From contig CAVTKZ010000003.1 of assembly GCA_963735455.1 (NCBI GenBank), positions 1 to 64,000 of the forward strand: 64,000 bases of DNA. The letters are read 5' to 3'. Of the stretch, positions 45,580-55,866 are shown in pieces (positions within the stretch are counted from its first letter, which is position 1; every line of letters starts with the position of its first letter). This DNA is from Palsa-1033 sp963735455. GTDB taxonomy: Bacteria > Chloroflexota > Limnocylindria > Limnocylindrales > CSP1-4. The translations under genes were made by a program, and so were the position numbers. A model generated the notes under the pieces. The model did no database searches and was not told where the DNA came from. It was given only the letters and a program-made list of their open reading frames with translations.

Positions 45580-45633
45580 CCTGTTAGTCTGGCGGTCAGT
45601 GACAGCCACCGTTCACGCCTGCCCAGACCGCCG

Positions 45634-46281
45634 ATGACCGACCAGCCGGACCTGTACAAGCTGCTGCAGGTCGATTCGGAAGCGGACCCAGACGTGATCC
45701 AGGCCGCGTATCGGCGCCTGGCCCAGAAGTTCCACCCCGACCTGGCGACTGGCGTCGGCGCCGCCGAGCGGATGGTCGCGATCAACGGCGCCTGGGAGGT
45801 GCTCGGCGACCCCGGGCGTCGGGCCGCCTACGACCGGCAGCTGGCCGAGGCTCGCACCATCCCGGAGGCGCCTGGCCCTGCTGCCCAGGCCCCGGCCCCG
45901 CCGGCCGCTGCCCGACCGGCCGCCCATCGCACGGCGGCCGGGGCGGGAGCTCCGGCCCCGGACCAGGTCAGCAGCAACTGGACCTCGGGTCGCTCGAACG
46001 TCGGCGGCGGCTATGACGAGCGCTCGATGCGCCGCCCGGATGGCGAAGGCGCGGCCGGGCCGCCACCCGGCCGGCCGTCGGGCAGCCTGATCAACTTCGG
46101 CCGCTACTCGGGCTGGTCGCTCGGCGAGATCGCCGGCCGGGACCTGGAATACCTCGAGTGGCTTGACCGGATGACGATCGGCCGGCCATATCGCGACGAG
46201 ATCGACGTGATCCTGCGCAAGGCCGGCCGGCGGCGGTCGGCAACCAGGGATGACAAGCCGGGGCTCTTCCGCCGGCGCTGA
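45634..46281 (+). CDS. J-domain protein fused to a DUF3820-like domain
   Basis: 215 residues. The N-terminal J domain (residues 5-68) reads DLYKLLQVDSEADPDVIQAA, YRRLAQKFHPDLATG with the HPD triad, and YDRQL. A Pro/Ala linker leads to a C-terminal ~55-residue domain INFGRYSGWSLGEIAGRDLE and YLEWL. That F-G-(K/R)-Y-x-G-W-(T/S)-L-G-E-I pattern is the DUF3820/exonuclease-associated motif. The J domain would recruit a DnaK. The start ATG 45634 has no strong ribosome-binding site. Confidence 0.85.
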   Translation: MTDQPDLYKLLQVDSEADPDVIQAAYRRLAQKFHPDLATGVGAAERMVAINGAWEVLGDPGRRAAYDRQLAEARTIPEAPGPAAQAPAPPAAARPAAHRTAAGAGAPAPDQVSSNWTSGRSNVGGGYDERSMRRPDGEGAAGPPPGRPSGSLINFGRYSGWSLGEIAGRDLEYLEWLDRMTIGRPYRDEIDVILRKAGRRRSATRDDKPGLFRRR

Positions 46282-46289
46282 CGGTGATG

Positions 46290-46331
46290 GCGCAGCGAGC
46301 GCGGCGCAGCGAGCGCGGCGCAGCGAGCGCG
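46290..46331. repeat. Three tandem copies of a 14-base repeat
   Basis: GCGCAGCGAGCGCG is present three times head to tail (46290-46303, 46304-46317, 46318-46331), followed by a degenerate GCGCGTCAGCGCG. It fills the short gap between two convergent genes. Each unit is self-complementary at its ends, so the transcript could form hairpins from either side. Confidence 0.85.
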
Positions 46332-46336
46332 GCGCG

Positions 46337-47323
46337 TCAGCGCGTGACCAGCACCCCGGCGAAGACGAGATAGCCGCCGACGACGATCGTGCCCGAGCGC
46401 CGGTCCACGCCCTTGCCCTGCAGCGCGAGTGCGATCGCCAGCGCGGTCAGGCCGACGTAGAACAGGGCGACGAACGTCGCGTCATCCGACGAGCCGCCCA
46501 GGCCCAGGATCAGGGCCGGGATCAGCAACCCGACGATCACGTTGATCGCGTTGCTGTTGAACGCCGTGCTCAGGACGGCGGCGCCGCGGCCGCGCGAGGC
46601 GAGGTAGATCGCGGCGACGGCATTGGGCAGGCTGGTGACGGCGGCCAGGATCAGCCCGCCGATCACGATCGGCACCAGGCCCAGCCCTGGGCCGAAATCC
46701 GTGGCGGACTGCTCCATCACCACGCTGGCGATGATCACCGCGACCAGCGAGCCGCCGGCCACGAGCGCATCCCGGACATCGCCCCGTCGGGGATGGATCG
46801 CGACCTCGAGCTCCTGCTCCTCCTCGGCAAGGGCGTGGGCCAGCCAGGCCGACCAGCCGCCCGGCAAGCTGAGGCGCGGCCGGCTCGCGGCCGGCACGGC
46901 GCTATAGGCCACGTAGGGCACGAACGCCGCCAGGGCCAGGACGAGGCCAACCAGCGGACCGAGCAGGCCCACGACCACGGCCAGGCCGACGAGGGCGATC
47001 CACAGGCCGACGCTGCCCTCGAGCAGGATCGAGCGGCGGTGGAGGCCGATCCGGCCGGCGATCAGGGCGCTGACGCCGAGCAGCGCCGCGAGGTTGAACA
47101 CGTTCGAGCCGAGGGTGACGCCGACACCGATCGTGCCGTGGCCGTTCGAGATCGCCGTGACCGCCGAGGTGATCTCCGGACCGTCAGCCGCCAGCGCCGC
47201 GATCAGGCCGAGGAGCGCCTCGGACACTCCGAAGCGCTCACCGACCCGCTCCAGGCGGGAGACGAGAAGGGCGCTGGCGGTCAGGCTGATGACCGCGCTG
47301 ATGGCAAAGATGGCGAGCTGCAC
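46337..47323 (-). CDS. Ca2+/Na+:cation exchanger (CaCA family, YrbG-like)
   Basis: 328 residues, about ten membrane helices in two inverted halves. The alpha-repeats are LAADGPEITSAVTAISNGHG with GVTLGSNVFNLAALLGVSAL, and AVTSLPNAVAAIYLASRGRG with STAFNSNAINVIVGLLIPA. Conserved ion-binding Glu, Asn and Ser are present, but the first repeat has ADGPE rather than the usual GTSxPE. A cytosolic loop lies between the halves (HALAEEEQELEVAIHPRRGD). Probably exchanges Ca2+ or Na+ across the inner membrane. Confidence 0.85.
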   Translation of the reverse strand: MQLAIFAISAVISLTASALLVSRLERVGERFGVSEALLGLIAALAADGPEITSAVTAISNGHGTIGVGVTLGSNVFNLAALLGVSALIAGRIGLHRRSILLEGSVGLWIALVGLAVVVGLLGPLVGLVLALAAFVPYVAYSAVPAASRPRLSLPGGWSAWLAHALAEEEQELEVAIHPRRGDVRDALVAGGSLVAVIIASVVMEQSATDFGPGLGLVPIVIGGLILAAVTSLPNAVAAIYLASRGRGAAVLSTAFNSNAINVIVGLLIPALILGLGGSSDDATFVALFYVGLTALAIALALQGKGVDRRSGTIVVGGYLVFAGVLVTR

Positions 47324-47374
47324 GCGTCATTCTCGCGCGCGGCGGCGTGGATCAGCCCGCAATCGGGCGCCGAA

Positions 47375-48535
47375 TCACCAATCCGCCTTCGATTGCCGGA
47401 TGTTGATGCTCTGCAGGATCCCCAGGCCGATCGCCAGGCTGATCAGCGAGGCCCCGCCCCGGGTGATGAACGGCAGCGGGATCCCCGTGATCGGCAGCAG
47501 CCCGATCACCATCCCGACGTTGACCACCAGCTGGAACAGGAGCATCGAGCCGATCCCGGCGGCGAAGATCGTGCCGAAGCGATCCTGGGAGCGGTAGCCG
47601 GCCATCAGCACCCGCCAGATCAGGACCGCGAACAGCACGAAGACGAGGACCGCGCCGATGAAGCCGAGCTCCTCGGCCAGCCGGGCGAAGGCGAAGTCGG
47701 TGTCACCGACGGGCAGGAAGGCCAGGGTGTCCTGGGTGCCGTTGGTCAGGCCCTTGCCGAAGACGCCACCCGAGCCGACGGCGATCTGCGACTGGAGCAG
47801 CTGGTAGCCCGAGCCCTGCGGATCGCTGGCCGGGTTGAGGAAGCTGGTCAGGCGCTGCTTCTGGTAGTCGCGCAGGATGTAGGTCCAGGCGATCGGGATC
47901 ATCGCGATCACGAAGCCGGCCATGATCGTCAGCCATTTCATGCTCGCCCCGGACATGAACAGCATCCCGGCCAGGATCCCGGCCAGGACCAGCGAGGTCC
48001 CCAGGTCCGGCTGGAGCATGACCAGGACCCAGGTTGGGACCATCAGCACGCAGGCGCCCAGGATCACCCGGATCGAGCCGAGCCGGTCGTGGCGGGCGGC
48101 CAGGTAGTTGGCCAGGACCACGATCATCAGGATCTTGGCCAGCTCGCTGAACTGGAACTGGAGCGGGCCGATCGCGATCCAGCGGGCCGAGCCACCGACG
48201 CCGGTCCCGATCACCAGGCTGAGCGCCAGCAGGCCGAGGTTCACGAAGTAGATCGGCCACACGAACGTCTTGAGCCACTTGTAGTCGAAGAAGGTGGCCA
48301 GCACGAAGACCACGACCGCGATCAGCGACCAGACCAGGCCGCGCAGGAAGTTCGAGCTCGGGTCGAGCGGGCTGACCCCCGTCACGACCGTGCTGCTGTA
48401 CGACATCGCCAGGCCCAGCCCGGCCAGGAGCAGGGCATAGATCGCGAGCTGGACGTCATAGGCGCGCCAGTAGGCGCCGACCGATCGGGTCGCCCAGTCC
48501 TGGACCTTGGCCGGCTCGGCCTTGAGGACGCCCAT
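47375..48535 (-). CDS. rodA: Peptidoglycan glycosyltransferase RodA (SEDS family)
   Basis: 386 residues, ten membrane helices. SEDS features: YSSTVVTGVSPLDPSSNFLR, the catalytic-loop region LQPDLGTSLVLAGILAGMLF (the key Asp in PDLGT), GVFGKGLTNGTQDTLAFLPV, DFAFARLAEELGFIGAVLVF and PLPFITRGGASLISLAIGLG. Polymerises lipid II in side-wall growth with its partner PBP2, whose gene lies 36 bases upstream. Last gene of the mreD-pbp2-rodA set. Confidence 0.95.
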   Translation of the reverse strand: MGVLKAEPAKVQDWATRSVGAYWRAYDVQLAIYALLLAGLGLAMSYSSTVVTGVSPLDPSSNFLRGLVWSLIAVVVFVLATFFDYKWLKTFVWPIYFVNLGLLALSLVIGTGVGGSARWIAIGPLQFQFSELAKILMIVVLANYLAARHDRLGSIRVILGACVLMVPTWVLVMLQPDLGTSLVLAGILAGMLFMSGASMKWLTIMAGFVIAMIPIAWTYILRDYQKQRLTSFLNPASDPQGSGYQLLQSQIAVGSGGVFGKGLTNGTQDTLAFLPVGDTDFAFARLAEELGFIGAVLVFVLFAVLIWRVLMAGYRSQDRFGTIFAAGIGSMLLFQLVVNVGMVIGLLPITGIPLPFITRGGASLISLAIGLGILQSINIRQSKADW

Positions 48536-48571
48536 CAGCGATACCCAGCCCTCATCGAGCGGTCCCGGCCA

Positions 48572-50467
48572 TCAGTCGCCGCCATAGAAGTTGCCCTTCT
48601 TCATCAGGTCGTAGCGGCGCAGGTCCTTCTTCGTGCCGAGGTCCAGCTGCAGGAAGTACTTGACCATCTCGGTCGCCGAGTTGCCGACCGTGTTGGCGTC
48701 CTCGTTGAAGCCCACCACGGCCAGCTGCGAGTCGGGCTTGGAGACATCGCCGTGGAGCGGCACGAAGCCCACGAACCAGTTGTGGAACGGCAGCCGGCCC
48801 TGGGCGTCGCGGACCCCGAACTCGGCGGTGCCGGTCTTGCCCGCGATCACGAACGGCTCATCGGTCAGGTTGTAGGTGTGCCGGCTGGTGACCACCTTGC
48901 GGGCGGCGATCCGCATCGTGGTGAAGACGCTGGCCGGCGCGGCGATCTTGTGGATCACGATCGGCTTGAAGGCGCGCACGATCGAGCCGTCGGGGCCGGT
49001 GACCTGGCGGACCACCTGGGGCTGGTACAGGGTTCCGCCGTTGGCCAGGGCGGCGTAGGCATTGAGGATCTGGAGCGGAGTCGACGTATCGAAGCCCTGG
49101 CCGATCCCGGCCTGGACGAGCTCGCCGGGCAGGATCGCCTGGCCGAAGACATTCTGCTTCCACTGCTCGTCGGGCACGATCCCGGGCGCCTCGCCGGGCA
49201 GGTCGATGCCGGTCGGGTTGCCGAAGCCGTACTGGTGGGCCCAGTAGGCGAGGCGCTGGATCCCGAGCATCTGGGCGACCTGGTAGAAGAACGTGTCGCT
49301 CGAGTCGGCGAAGCCGCCCAGGATGTTGAGCGGCCCGAAGCCACGCTTGTTCCAGTCCCAGAACTTGTCCGCGCCGATCTTGATGTAGGCATGGGTCTGG
49401 ACGAGGGTGGTGGTTGTCAGCTTCTTATCGGCCAGGGCGCCCGTGCCGGTCACCAGCTTGTAGGTGGAGCCCTCCGGGAACTGCATCCCGATCGCGTGGT
49501 TGATGAGCGGCTTGGAGGGGTTCTTGAGGAGGGCCTGGAACTGGGCGTTGGTGATCCCCTTGGCGAAGTCGTTGTCGTCGTAGGTGGGCGAGCTGACCAT
49601 CGCCAGGATCTCGCCGGTCTGGGGGTTCATCACGATCAGCACGGCCGACTTGAGCTTGGCCGTGCGCATCGCCCAATCGACCGCGGTCTGGGCCAGCTTC
49701 TGGGTCTTGGTGTCGATCGTGAGGGTCAGTGAATCACCGGCGACCGGCTGGCTGTCGGTCGACAGGACCTGGATCTGGCGGCCGGTCGCATCGCGCTGGA
49801 TCGTCTCCATCCCGTAGGTGCCCCGGAGCTGGCTCTCGTACTGCTCTTCGACTCCGGCCCGGCCGATCAGGTCGTCGGGCAGGTAGCCGATCGACTTGAG
49901 CTGCTTGAGGGTGGTAGCGTCGATCGGGCCGGTGTAGCCCAGGACGTCGCTCAGGAGCGGACCCTGGGTGTAGTAGCGGAGCGCCTCGACGGAGACCTCC
50001 ACCCCGGGCAGGTCGAGGTGCTCCTCGGCGATCAGGTTGGCGGTCCCGACCGGCACGCCCTGGGCGATCCGGACCAGGTCGAAGGTCGAGCCGGGATTGC
50101 CGTCGATCGCGGCATTGATATCCGCGGGATCCATCTTCAGCAGCGAAGCGAGCTGGGCCACGACCACGGGACGCTGGCCGAAGGGCAGGTCGGAGGGCCG
50201 GATCTCGACCGTGTAGCTGGGCAGGTTCTCCACGAGCGGCAGGCCGTTGCGGTCATAGATCAGGCCCCGGGTGGAGGGGATCGCCTGCTGGAACGTGCTG
50301 TTCGAGGTGGCCTGCTGCTGGTAGGTCTGGCCGTTGACCAGCTGGAGGTAGACCAGCCGGGCGGTCAGCCCGACGACGGCGACGAGGGCGATGATCCCGA
50401 ACGCCAGGAACCGGACGAGCTGGCGCTCGCGCTCGGGCCGCTCGTCGACGATCCCGGGAGCTACCAC
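48572..50467 (-). CDS. mrdA: Penicillin-binding protein 2 (elongasome transpeptidase)
   Basis: 631 residues, starting GTG 50467 and overlapping the mreD stop by seven bases. N-terminal membrane anchor (FLAFGIIALVAVVGLTARLV), pedestal with STRGLIYDRNGLPLVENLPS, and transpeptidase domain. Active-site motifs are STYK at 334-337, SSD at 389-391, and KTGT at 544-547. The usual SxN is SSD here, as in many class B enzymes. Cross-links the glycan strands made by RodA. Pairing with rodA and mreD marks it as the rod-shape enzyme rather than FtsI. Confidence 0.95.
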   Translation of the reverse strand: MVAPGIVDERPERERQLVRFLAFGIIALVAVVGLTARLVYLQLVNGQTYQQQATSNSTFQQAIPSTRGLIYDRNGLPLVENLPSYTVEIRPSDLPFGQRPVVVAQLASLLKMDPADINAAIDGNPGSTFDLVRIAQGVPVGTANLIAEEHLDLPGVEVSVEALRYYTQGPLLSDVLGYTGPIDATTLKQLKSIGYLPDDLIGRAGVEEQYESQLRGTYGMETIQRDATGRQIQVLSTDSQPVAGDSLTLTIDTKTQKLAQTAVDWAMRTAKLKSAVLIVMNPQTGEILAMVSSPTYDDNDFAKGITNAQFQALLKNPSKPLINHAIGMQFPEGSTYKLVTGTGALADKKLTTTTLVQTHAYIKIGADKFWDWNKRGFGPLNILGGFADSSDTFFYQVAQMLGIQRLAYWAHQYGFGNPTGIDLPGEAPGIVPDEQWKQNVFGQAILPGELVQAGIGQGFDTSTPLQILNAYAALANGGTLYQPQVVRQVTGPDGSIVRAFKPIVIHKIAAPASVFTTMRIAARKVVTSRHTYNLTDEPFVIAGKTGTAEFGVRDAQGRLPFHNWFVGFVPLHGDVSKPDSQLAVVGFNEDANTVGNSATEMVKYFLQLDLGTKKDLRRYDLMKKGNFYGGD

Positions 50468-50961
50468 GCGACCCGCTCGCGCTCGGTGAAGCGCCGGTTC
50501 AGGGCGGTCGCCAGGGGCGACACGACGACCGCGATCGCCGCCGAGTAGATCGCCCCGGGCAGGATCAGCTGGACCGGGTCAGCCACCTCGAGCTTGCCCC
50601 GCAGCGCCGCGAAGAGGGCCAGGAAGGTCAGGTCGGTCACGAAGCTCAAGCCGAAGATGAGGACGATCGGGGTCAGGACTCGCCCGCGCTGGATCACCCG
50701 GCCGAAGACGGCCGCGATCCCGGTCGACAGCAGCAGCGTGAAGGCCGTCAGGCCGATTGGTCGCGGGGCGAGGAGATCGATCATCAGACCGCCGACGAAT
50801 GCGAGCGTCATCCCCGCTTCGGTGCTCCACGCGAATGTGGCGATAACGGCGAGGATGAGGAGGAGATCGGGATAGGCCCCGGCGATGCCGAGGTACGGGA
50901 CGATGGTCAGCTGCAGGACCGCAGCCACCACGGCGCCCACCGCGGCGAGTGTCAGACTCAT
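50461..50961 (-). CDS. mreD: Rod shape-determining protein MreD
   Basis: 166 residues from ATG 50961 (AGGA upstream). Five membrane helices with the MreD pattern: LQLTIVPYLGIAGAYPDLLL, WSTEAGMTLAFVGGLMIDLL, APRPIGLTAF and IYSAAIAVVVSPLATALNRR. Member of the elongasome that couples MreB to peptidoglycan synthesis. mreB and mreC, which usually precede mreD, are not here; the gene upstream is unrelated. Confidence 0.9.
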   Translation of the reverse strand: MSLTLAAVGAVVAAVLQLTIVPYLGIAGAYPDLLLILAVIATFAWSTEAGMTLAFVGGLMIDLLAPRPIGLTAFTLLLSTGIAAVFGRVIQRGRVLTPIVLIFGLSFVTDLTFLALFAALRGKLEVADPVQLILPGAIYSAAIAVVVSPLATALNRRFTERERVAW

Positions 50962-51046
50962 CTGGCGCGATCCTCGGCGAGGTGCCTTGGCCACTGCCGG
51001 TTGATCGGAACGAGGCGACGACCGAGGTGGCGGCTCCGGCGCGTGC

Positions 51047-51076
51047 AGTATACCGACCGACCTCAAATCGGGGCAA
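51047..51076 (-). promoter_or_regulatory. Predicted promoter of mreD-mrdA-rodA
   Basis: Minus-strand TTGCCC (51076-51071), 18-base spacer, TATACT (51052-51047). The -10 box matches 5 of 6 consensus bases; the -35 matches 4 of 6. It lies about 85 bases before the mreD start. Confidence 0.6.
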
Positions 51077-51144
51077 TCGTGCTCAGCTCCTGGTCACCCC
51101 GCTCGAGCGCGACGCGTCGGGCGATGTCCCGACGAGGTTCCGGC

Positions 51145-51555
51145 TCAGCGGCGCTGGTTGATCCGGATCAGGTTGCCCGCGGGATCGCGGATCGCGAAGT
51201 CGCGGATGCCGTAGGGCTGCTCGATCGGCTCCTGGACGACATCGGCGCCGCTCGCGACCAGCTCGGCGAACGTGCCGTCCAGGTCCGCCGTGGAAAGGAT
51301 CAGGATCCCGAAGGTGCCCTTGGCCATCATCTCCGCGATCGTGCGCTTCTCGTCGTCGGTGATCCCCGGCGCGGCGAAGGGCGGAGACAGGACGATCGAG
51401 GTATCGGGCTGGCCCGGCGGGCCAACCGTGATCCAGCGCAGCCCGCCGTAGCCGACGTCGTTGCGGACTTCGAACCCGAGCATGTCGCGGTAGAAGGCCA
51501 GGGCCGCGTCCGGGTCGTCGTGGGCCAGGAAGCTGGCGGAGATGCTGATGTCCAT
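51145..51555 (-). CDS. VOC family protein (glyoxalase-like)
   Basis: 136 residues from ATG 51555 (MDISISASFLAHDDPDAALA). One vicinal-oxygen-chelate unit pair: FYRDMLGFEVRNDVGYGGLR, TFGILILSTADLDGTFAELV and RDFAIRDPAGNLIRINQ. The gene starts 10 bases after the AraC regulator stop. An AraC-VOC pair of this type recurs in Actinobacteria (from memory). Substrate unknown, possibly a stress- or drug-related compound. Confidence 0.88.
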   Translation of the reverse strand: MDISISASFLAHDDPDAALAFYRDMLGFEVRNDVGYGGLRWITVGPPGQPDTSIVLSPPFAAPGITDDEKRTIAEMMAKGTFGILILSTADLDGTFAELVASGADVVQEPIEQPYGIRDFAIRDPAGNLIRINQRR

Positions 51556-51565
51556 GGCCGCCACT

Positions 51566-52007
51566 CTAGGTGGCCTCCGGGACCCGCGCTTCTTGATTCC
51601 TGATCGGCCTGGTCACCTGCTTGGCGACGCACGACGGCAGCCCCTCGGTCGCGAACCCCTCATTGCGCCGGTAGGTGCTGGGCGGCACTCCGACCAGCTC
51701 GGTGAAGCGCGTGCTGAAGGTGCCCAGGGACGAGCAGCCGACCGCGAAACAGACATCGGTGACGCTCAAGTCGCCGCGCCGCAGGAGGGCCATGGCCCGC
51801 TCGATCCGGCGGGTCATCAGGTAGCCGTAGGGCGACTCGCCGAAGGCCACCTTGAACTCCCGGCTGAGGTGGCCGGCCGACATGTGGGCGCCCCGGGCGA
51901 GCGCCTCGACGTCGAGCGGCTCGGCGTACTCCCGGTCGATCCGGTCGCGGACGCGGCGCAGCCAGGTCAGGTCCGTCAGGCGCTGCTCGCGGAAGTTTGC
52001 TGGTCAC
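51566..52007 (-). CDS. AraC family transcriptional regulator, frameshifted
   Basis: A short (~146-residue) AraC-type activator made mostly of the DNA-binding domain: DRIDREYAEPLDVEALARGA, HMSAGHLSREFKVAFGESPY, GYLMTRRIERAMALLRRGDL and TDVCFAVGCSSLGTFSTRFT. The best start is GTG 52007 (VTSK...). A run AAA at 51996-51998 seems one A too long; removing one A joins VTSN to FREQRLTDLTWLRRVRDR in the main frame. Without this correction only 105 codons from an internal ATG 51883 remain. It is directly followed by a VOC gene. Confidence 0.8.
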
Positions 52008-52061
52008 GCTGCAAGATCGTGCCATAGACGCACATCCGACGGGGCCCGAGCGGCTTCCGGC

Positions 52062-54433
<2,372 letters not shown>

Positions 54434-54437
<4 letters not shown>

Positions 54438-54784
54438 CGATCCTGGATGAGCCCGAGGACGTTGCCGTCGGGGTCCTTGAAGGTCGCAACGAGCCGGCCG
54501 CCGCCCACATCGCGGGGCGAGTCCTTGACGGTCGCTCCGGCTGCGGTCACCTCGGCCAGCTTTGCGGCGATGTCCGCGACGTGCCAGTAGGCGACCGGCG
54601 AGGTCTGGCCGCCACCGCCGGGCACCAGCCCGATCTGCTGGCCCGCGGCCTCATAGCCGACGTAGTACGGCGCATCCGATTGCGGCTCCATCCCGAGCAG
54701 GGCGGTGTAGACGGCCTTGGCCCTGGCCAGGTCGGTGACGGGATGCAGGACGGTCTTGATTCCGAGCGTCGCAGAGGTGGTCAT
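54434..54784 (-). CDS. VOC family protein (glyoxalase-like)
   Basis: 116 residues from ATG 54784 (CAGGAGCGACC upstream). TLGIKTVLHPVTDLARAKAV and YTALLGMEPQSDAPYYVGYE give the first half; AYWHVADIAAKLAEVTAAGA and ATFKDPDGNVLGLIQDR the second. Overlaps the UvrA-like gene start by four bases, so both come from one message. Unlike the other VOC genes here, its upstream AraC gene is reduced to a remnant. Confidence 0.9.
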
Positions 54785-54833
54785 CGGTCGCTCCTGAGGT
54801 CTCGTTGTTCGTTGTTCGCTGTCCCTTGGGCCA

Positions 54834-54882
54834 GTCTAGTTGCGGCTCCGGAAGCGACGCTTCTCGATTCCTGATTGGTTGC
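54834..54882 (-). pseudogene. Remnant 3' end of an AraC regulator gene
   Basis: On the minus strand this reads QPIRNREASLPEPQLD in one frame, matching the C-terminal tail RPIRNQEARVPEAT of the intact AraC gene at 51566 and aligned with it at the nucleotide level (roughly 34 of 47 bases, with a TAG at the same place). It lies just before a VOC gene, exactly as in the intact pair. No other part of the regulator is present upstream, where the divergent reductase gene begins. Confidence 0.6.
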
Positions 54883-54988
54883 GGGGGTGCCAGGTAGGGC
54901 GCCTGGCTTGGGCGTCACGCTCACTTGGTACGTCCACCTGAAGGCGTTCAGCGGTCGTATCGTCGTACCGCCAGATAGGAGGGCTCTG

Positions 54989-55552
54989 ATGCGCAGCGTG
55001 ACCTTTTCGATGGGCGCGTCGCTCGATGGCTACATCGTCGGGCCGGACGGTTCGTTCGACTGGGCGCCGCCCGACGCGGAGGTCTTTCGCTTCTGGATCG
55101 ACGAGATCCGAAGGGTCGGCGTCCATCTGATGGGTCGGCGGCTGTACGAGACGATGCTGTACTGGGAGACCGCCGACCAGGACCCATCGCTCGACGACGC
55201 AGAGCTCGAGTGGGCCGCCCTCTGGAAGCCGCTCCCAAAGGTGGTGTTCTCCACCACCCTGTCCGAGGTGCAGGGCAATGCCCGCCTGGCCGCCGGCGGC
55301 CTGGCAGCGGAGATCGAACGGCTGCGTGCCGAGCCGGGGGAGAGCGAGATCGCCATCGGCGGCGCGACGCTCGCCGCCCAGGCGGCCACCCTGGGTCTGA
55401 TCGACGAATACCGGCCGATGCTCTACCCGGTGCTCGTTGGCGGTGGCATCCCGTTCTTTCCCCGGCAGGAACGCCGGGTCGATCTCGAGCTCGTCGAAAC
55501 CCGCCAGTTCCCCTCGAGGGTCGTCTACCTCCGCTACCGCGTGGCGCGTTAG
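54989..55552 (+). CDS. RibD C-terminal/dihydrofolate reductase-like protein
   Basis: 187 residues from ATG 54989, with AGGAGGG six bases upstream; a longer frame to 54875 lacks a signal. DHFR/RibD-fold features: VTFSMGASLDGYIVGPDGSF, VGVHLMGRRLYETMLYWETA, KVVFSTTLSEVQGNARLAAG, IAIGGATLAAQAATLGLIDE and YPVLVGGGIPFF. Likely an NADPH-dependent reductase of unknown substrate. Stands alone on the plus strand. Confidence 0.9.
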   Translation: MRSVTFSMGASLDGYIVGPDGSFDWAPPDAEVFRFWIDEIRRVGVHLMGRRLYETMLYWETADQDPSLDDAELEWAALWKPLPKVVFSTTLSEVQGNARLAAGGLAAEIERLRAEPGESEIAIGGATLAAQAATLGLIDEYRPMLYPVLVGGGIPFFPRQERRVDLELVETRQFPSRVVYLRYRVAR

Positions 55553-55688
55553 CCGGTTCGACCGCCGGCGTCAGGAGGAGCCACGCATCCGGGCAGTTCA
55601 AGCGGCAATCCGGGCCGCAGTCCACGCGGCAATCCGGACGGCCCTCCACACGGCCTCGAATCAAGCGTTTCGTGCCGAACCAGGCCCC

Positions 55689-55702
55689 GTTTCACGTGAA
55701 AC
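55689..55702. other. parS: parS centromere site
   Basis: Exact 14-base palindrome GTTTCACGTGAAAC, the core of the widely conserved chromosomal parS (TGTTTCACGTGAAACA). ParB loads here to spread and be moved by ParA. It is 165 bases upstream of parA, the usual place. Only this one copy was noticed in the window. Confidence 0.95.
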
Positions 55703-55822
55703 ATCGGCAACACGCTCGCAACAACCAGATAAGGGCTGAGCCGGAGACTTGCCACACCAGCGGTGGGCGATCGGGACGGCCACGAGCCCACGTTCCGCTC
55801 GGAGGCTCGAAGGGTGCCGTTT

Positions 55823-55831
55823 TGGTAGAAT
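55823..55831 (+). promoter_or_regulatory. Extended -10 promoter of parA
   Basis: TGGTAGAAT gives an extended -10 (TGn followed by TAGAAT, 55826-55831), 35 bases before the parA start. No good -35 is present, as is common with extended -10 promoters. Confidence 0.5.
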
Positions 55832-55866
55832 GAGCGTGCGTGAATGACATCGGACCAGGGTTCTAG

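Larger units (their letters stand above)
55553..55866. other. Intergenic region carrying parS and the parA promoter
   Basis: 314 bases without a gene. It holds two imperfect copies of a 24-base unit starting GCGGCAATCCGG (55602-55625 and 55626-55649), the parS palindrome and the parA promoter. I found no DnaA boxes (TTATCCACA-like) and no AT-rich unwinding stretch, so it does not look like oriC itself. Confidence 0.6.

Noticed and set aside
46250..49732. 1160-codon plus-strand ORF over the exchanger, rodA and pbp2
   Set aside because: Asp/Gly/Arg/Gln-rich translation with no domain; it mirrors real minus-strand genes and is a GC-rich antisense shadow.
55553..55866. Chromosome origin (oriC)
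   Set aside because: No DnaA boxes or AT-rich unwinding element seen; only parS and a promoter.
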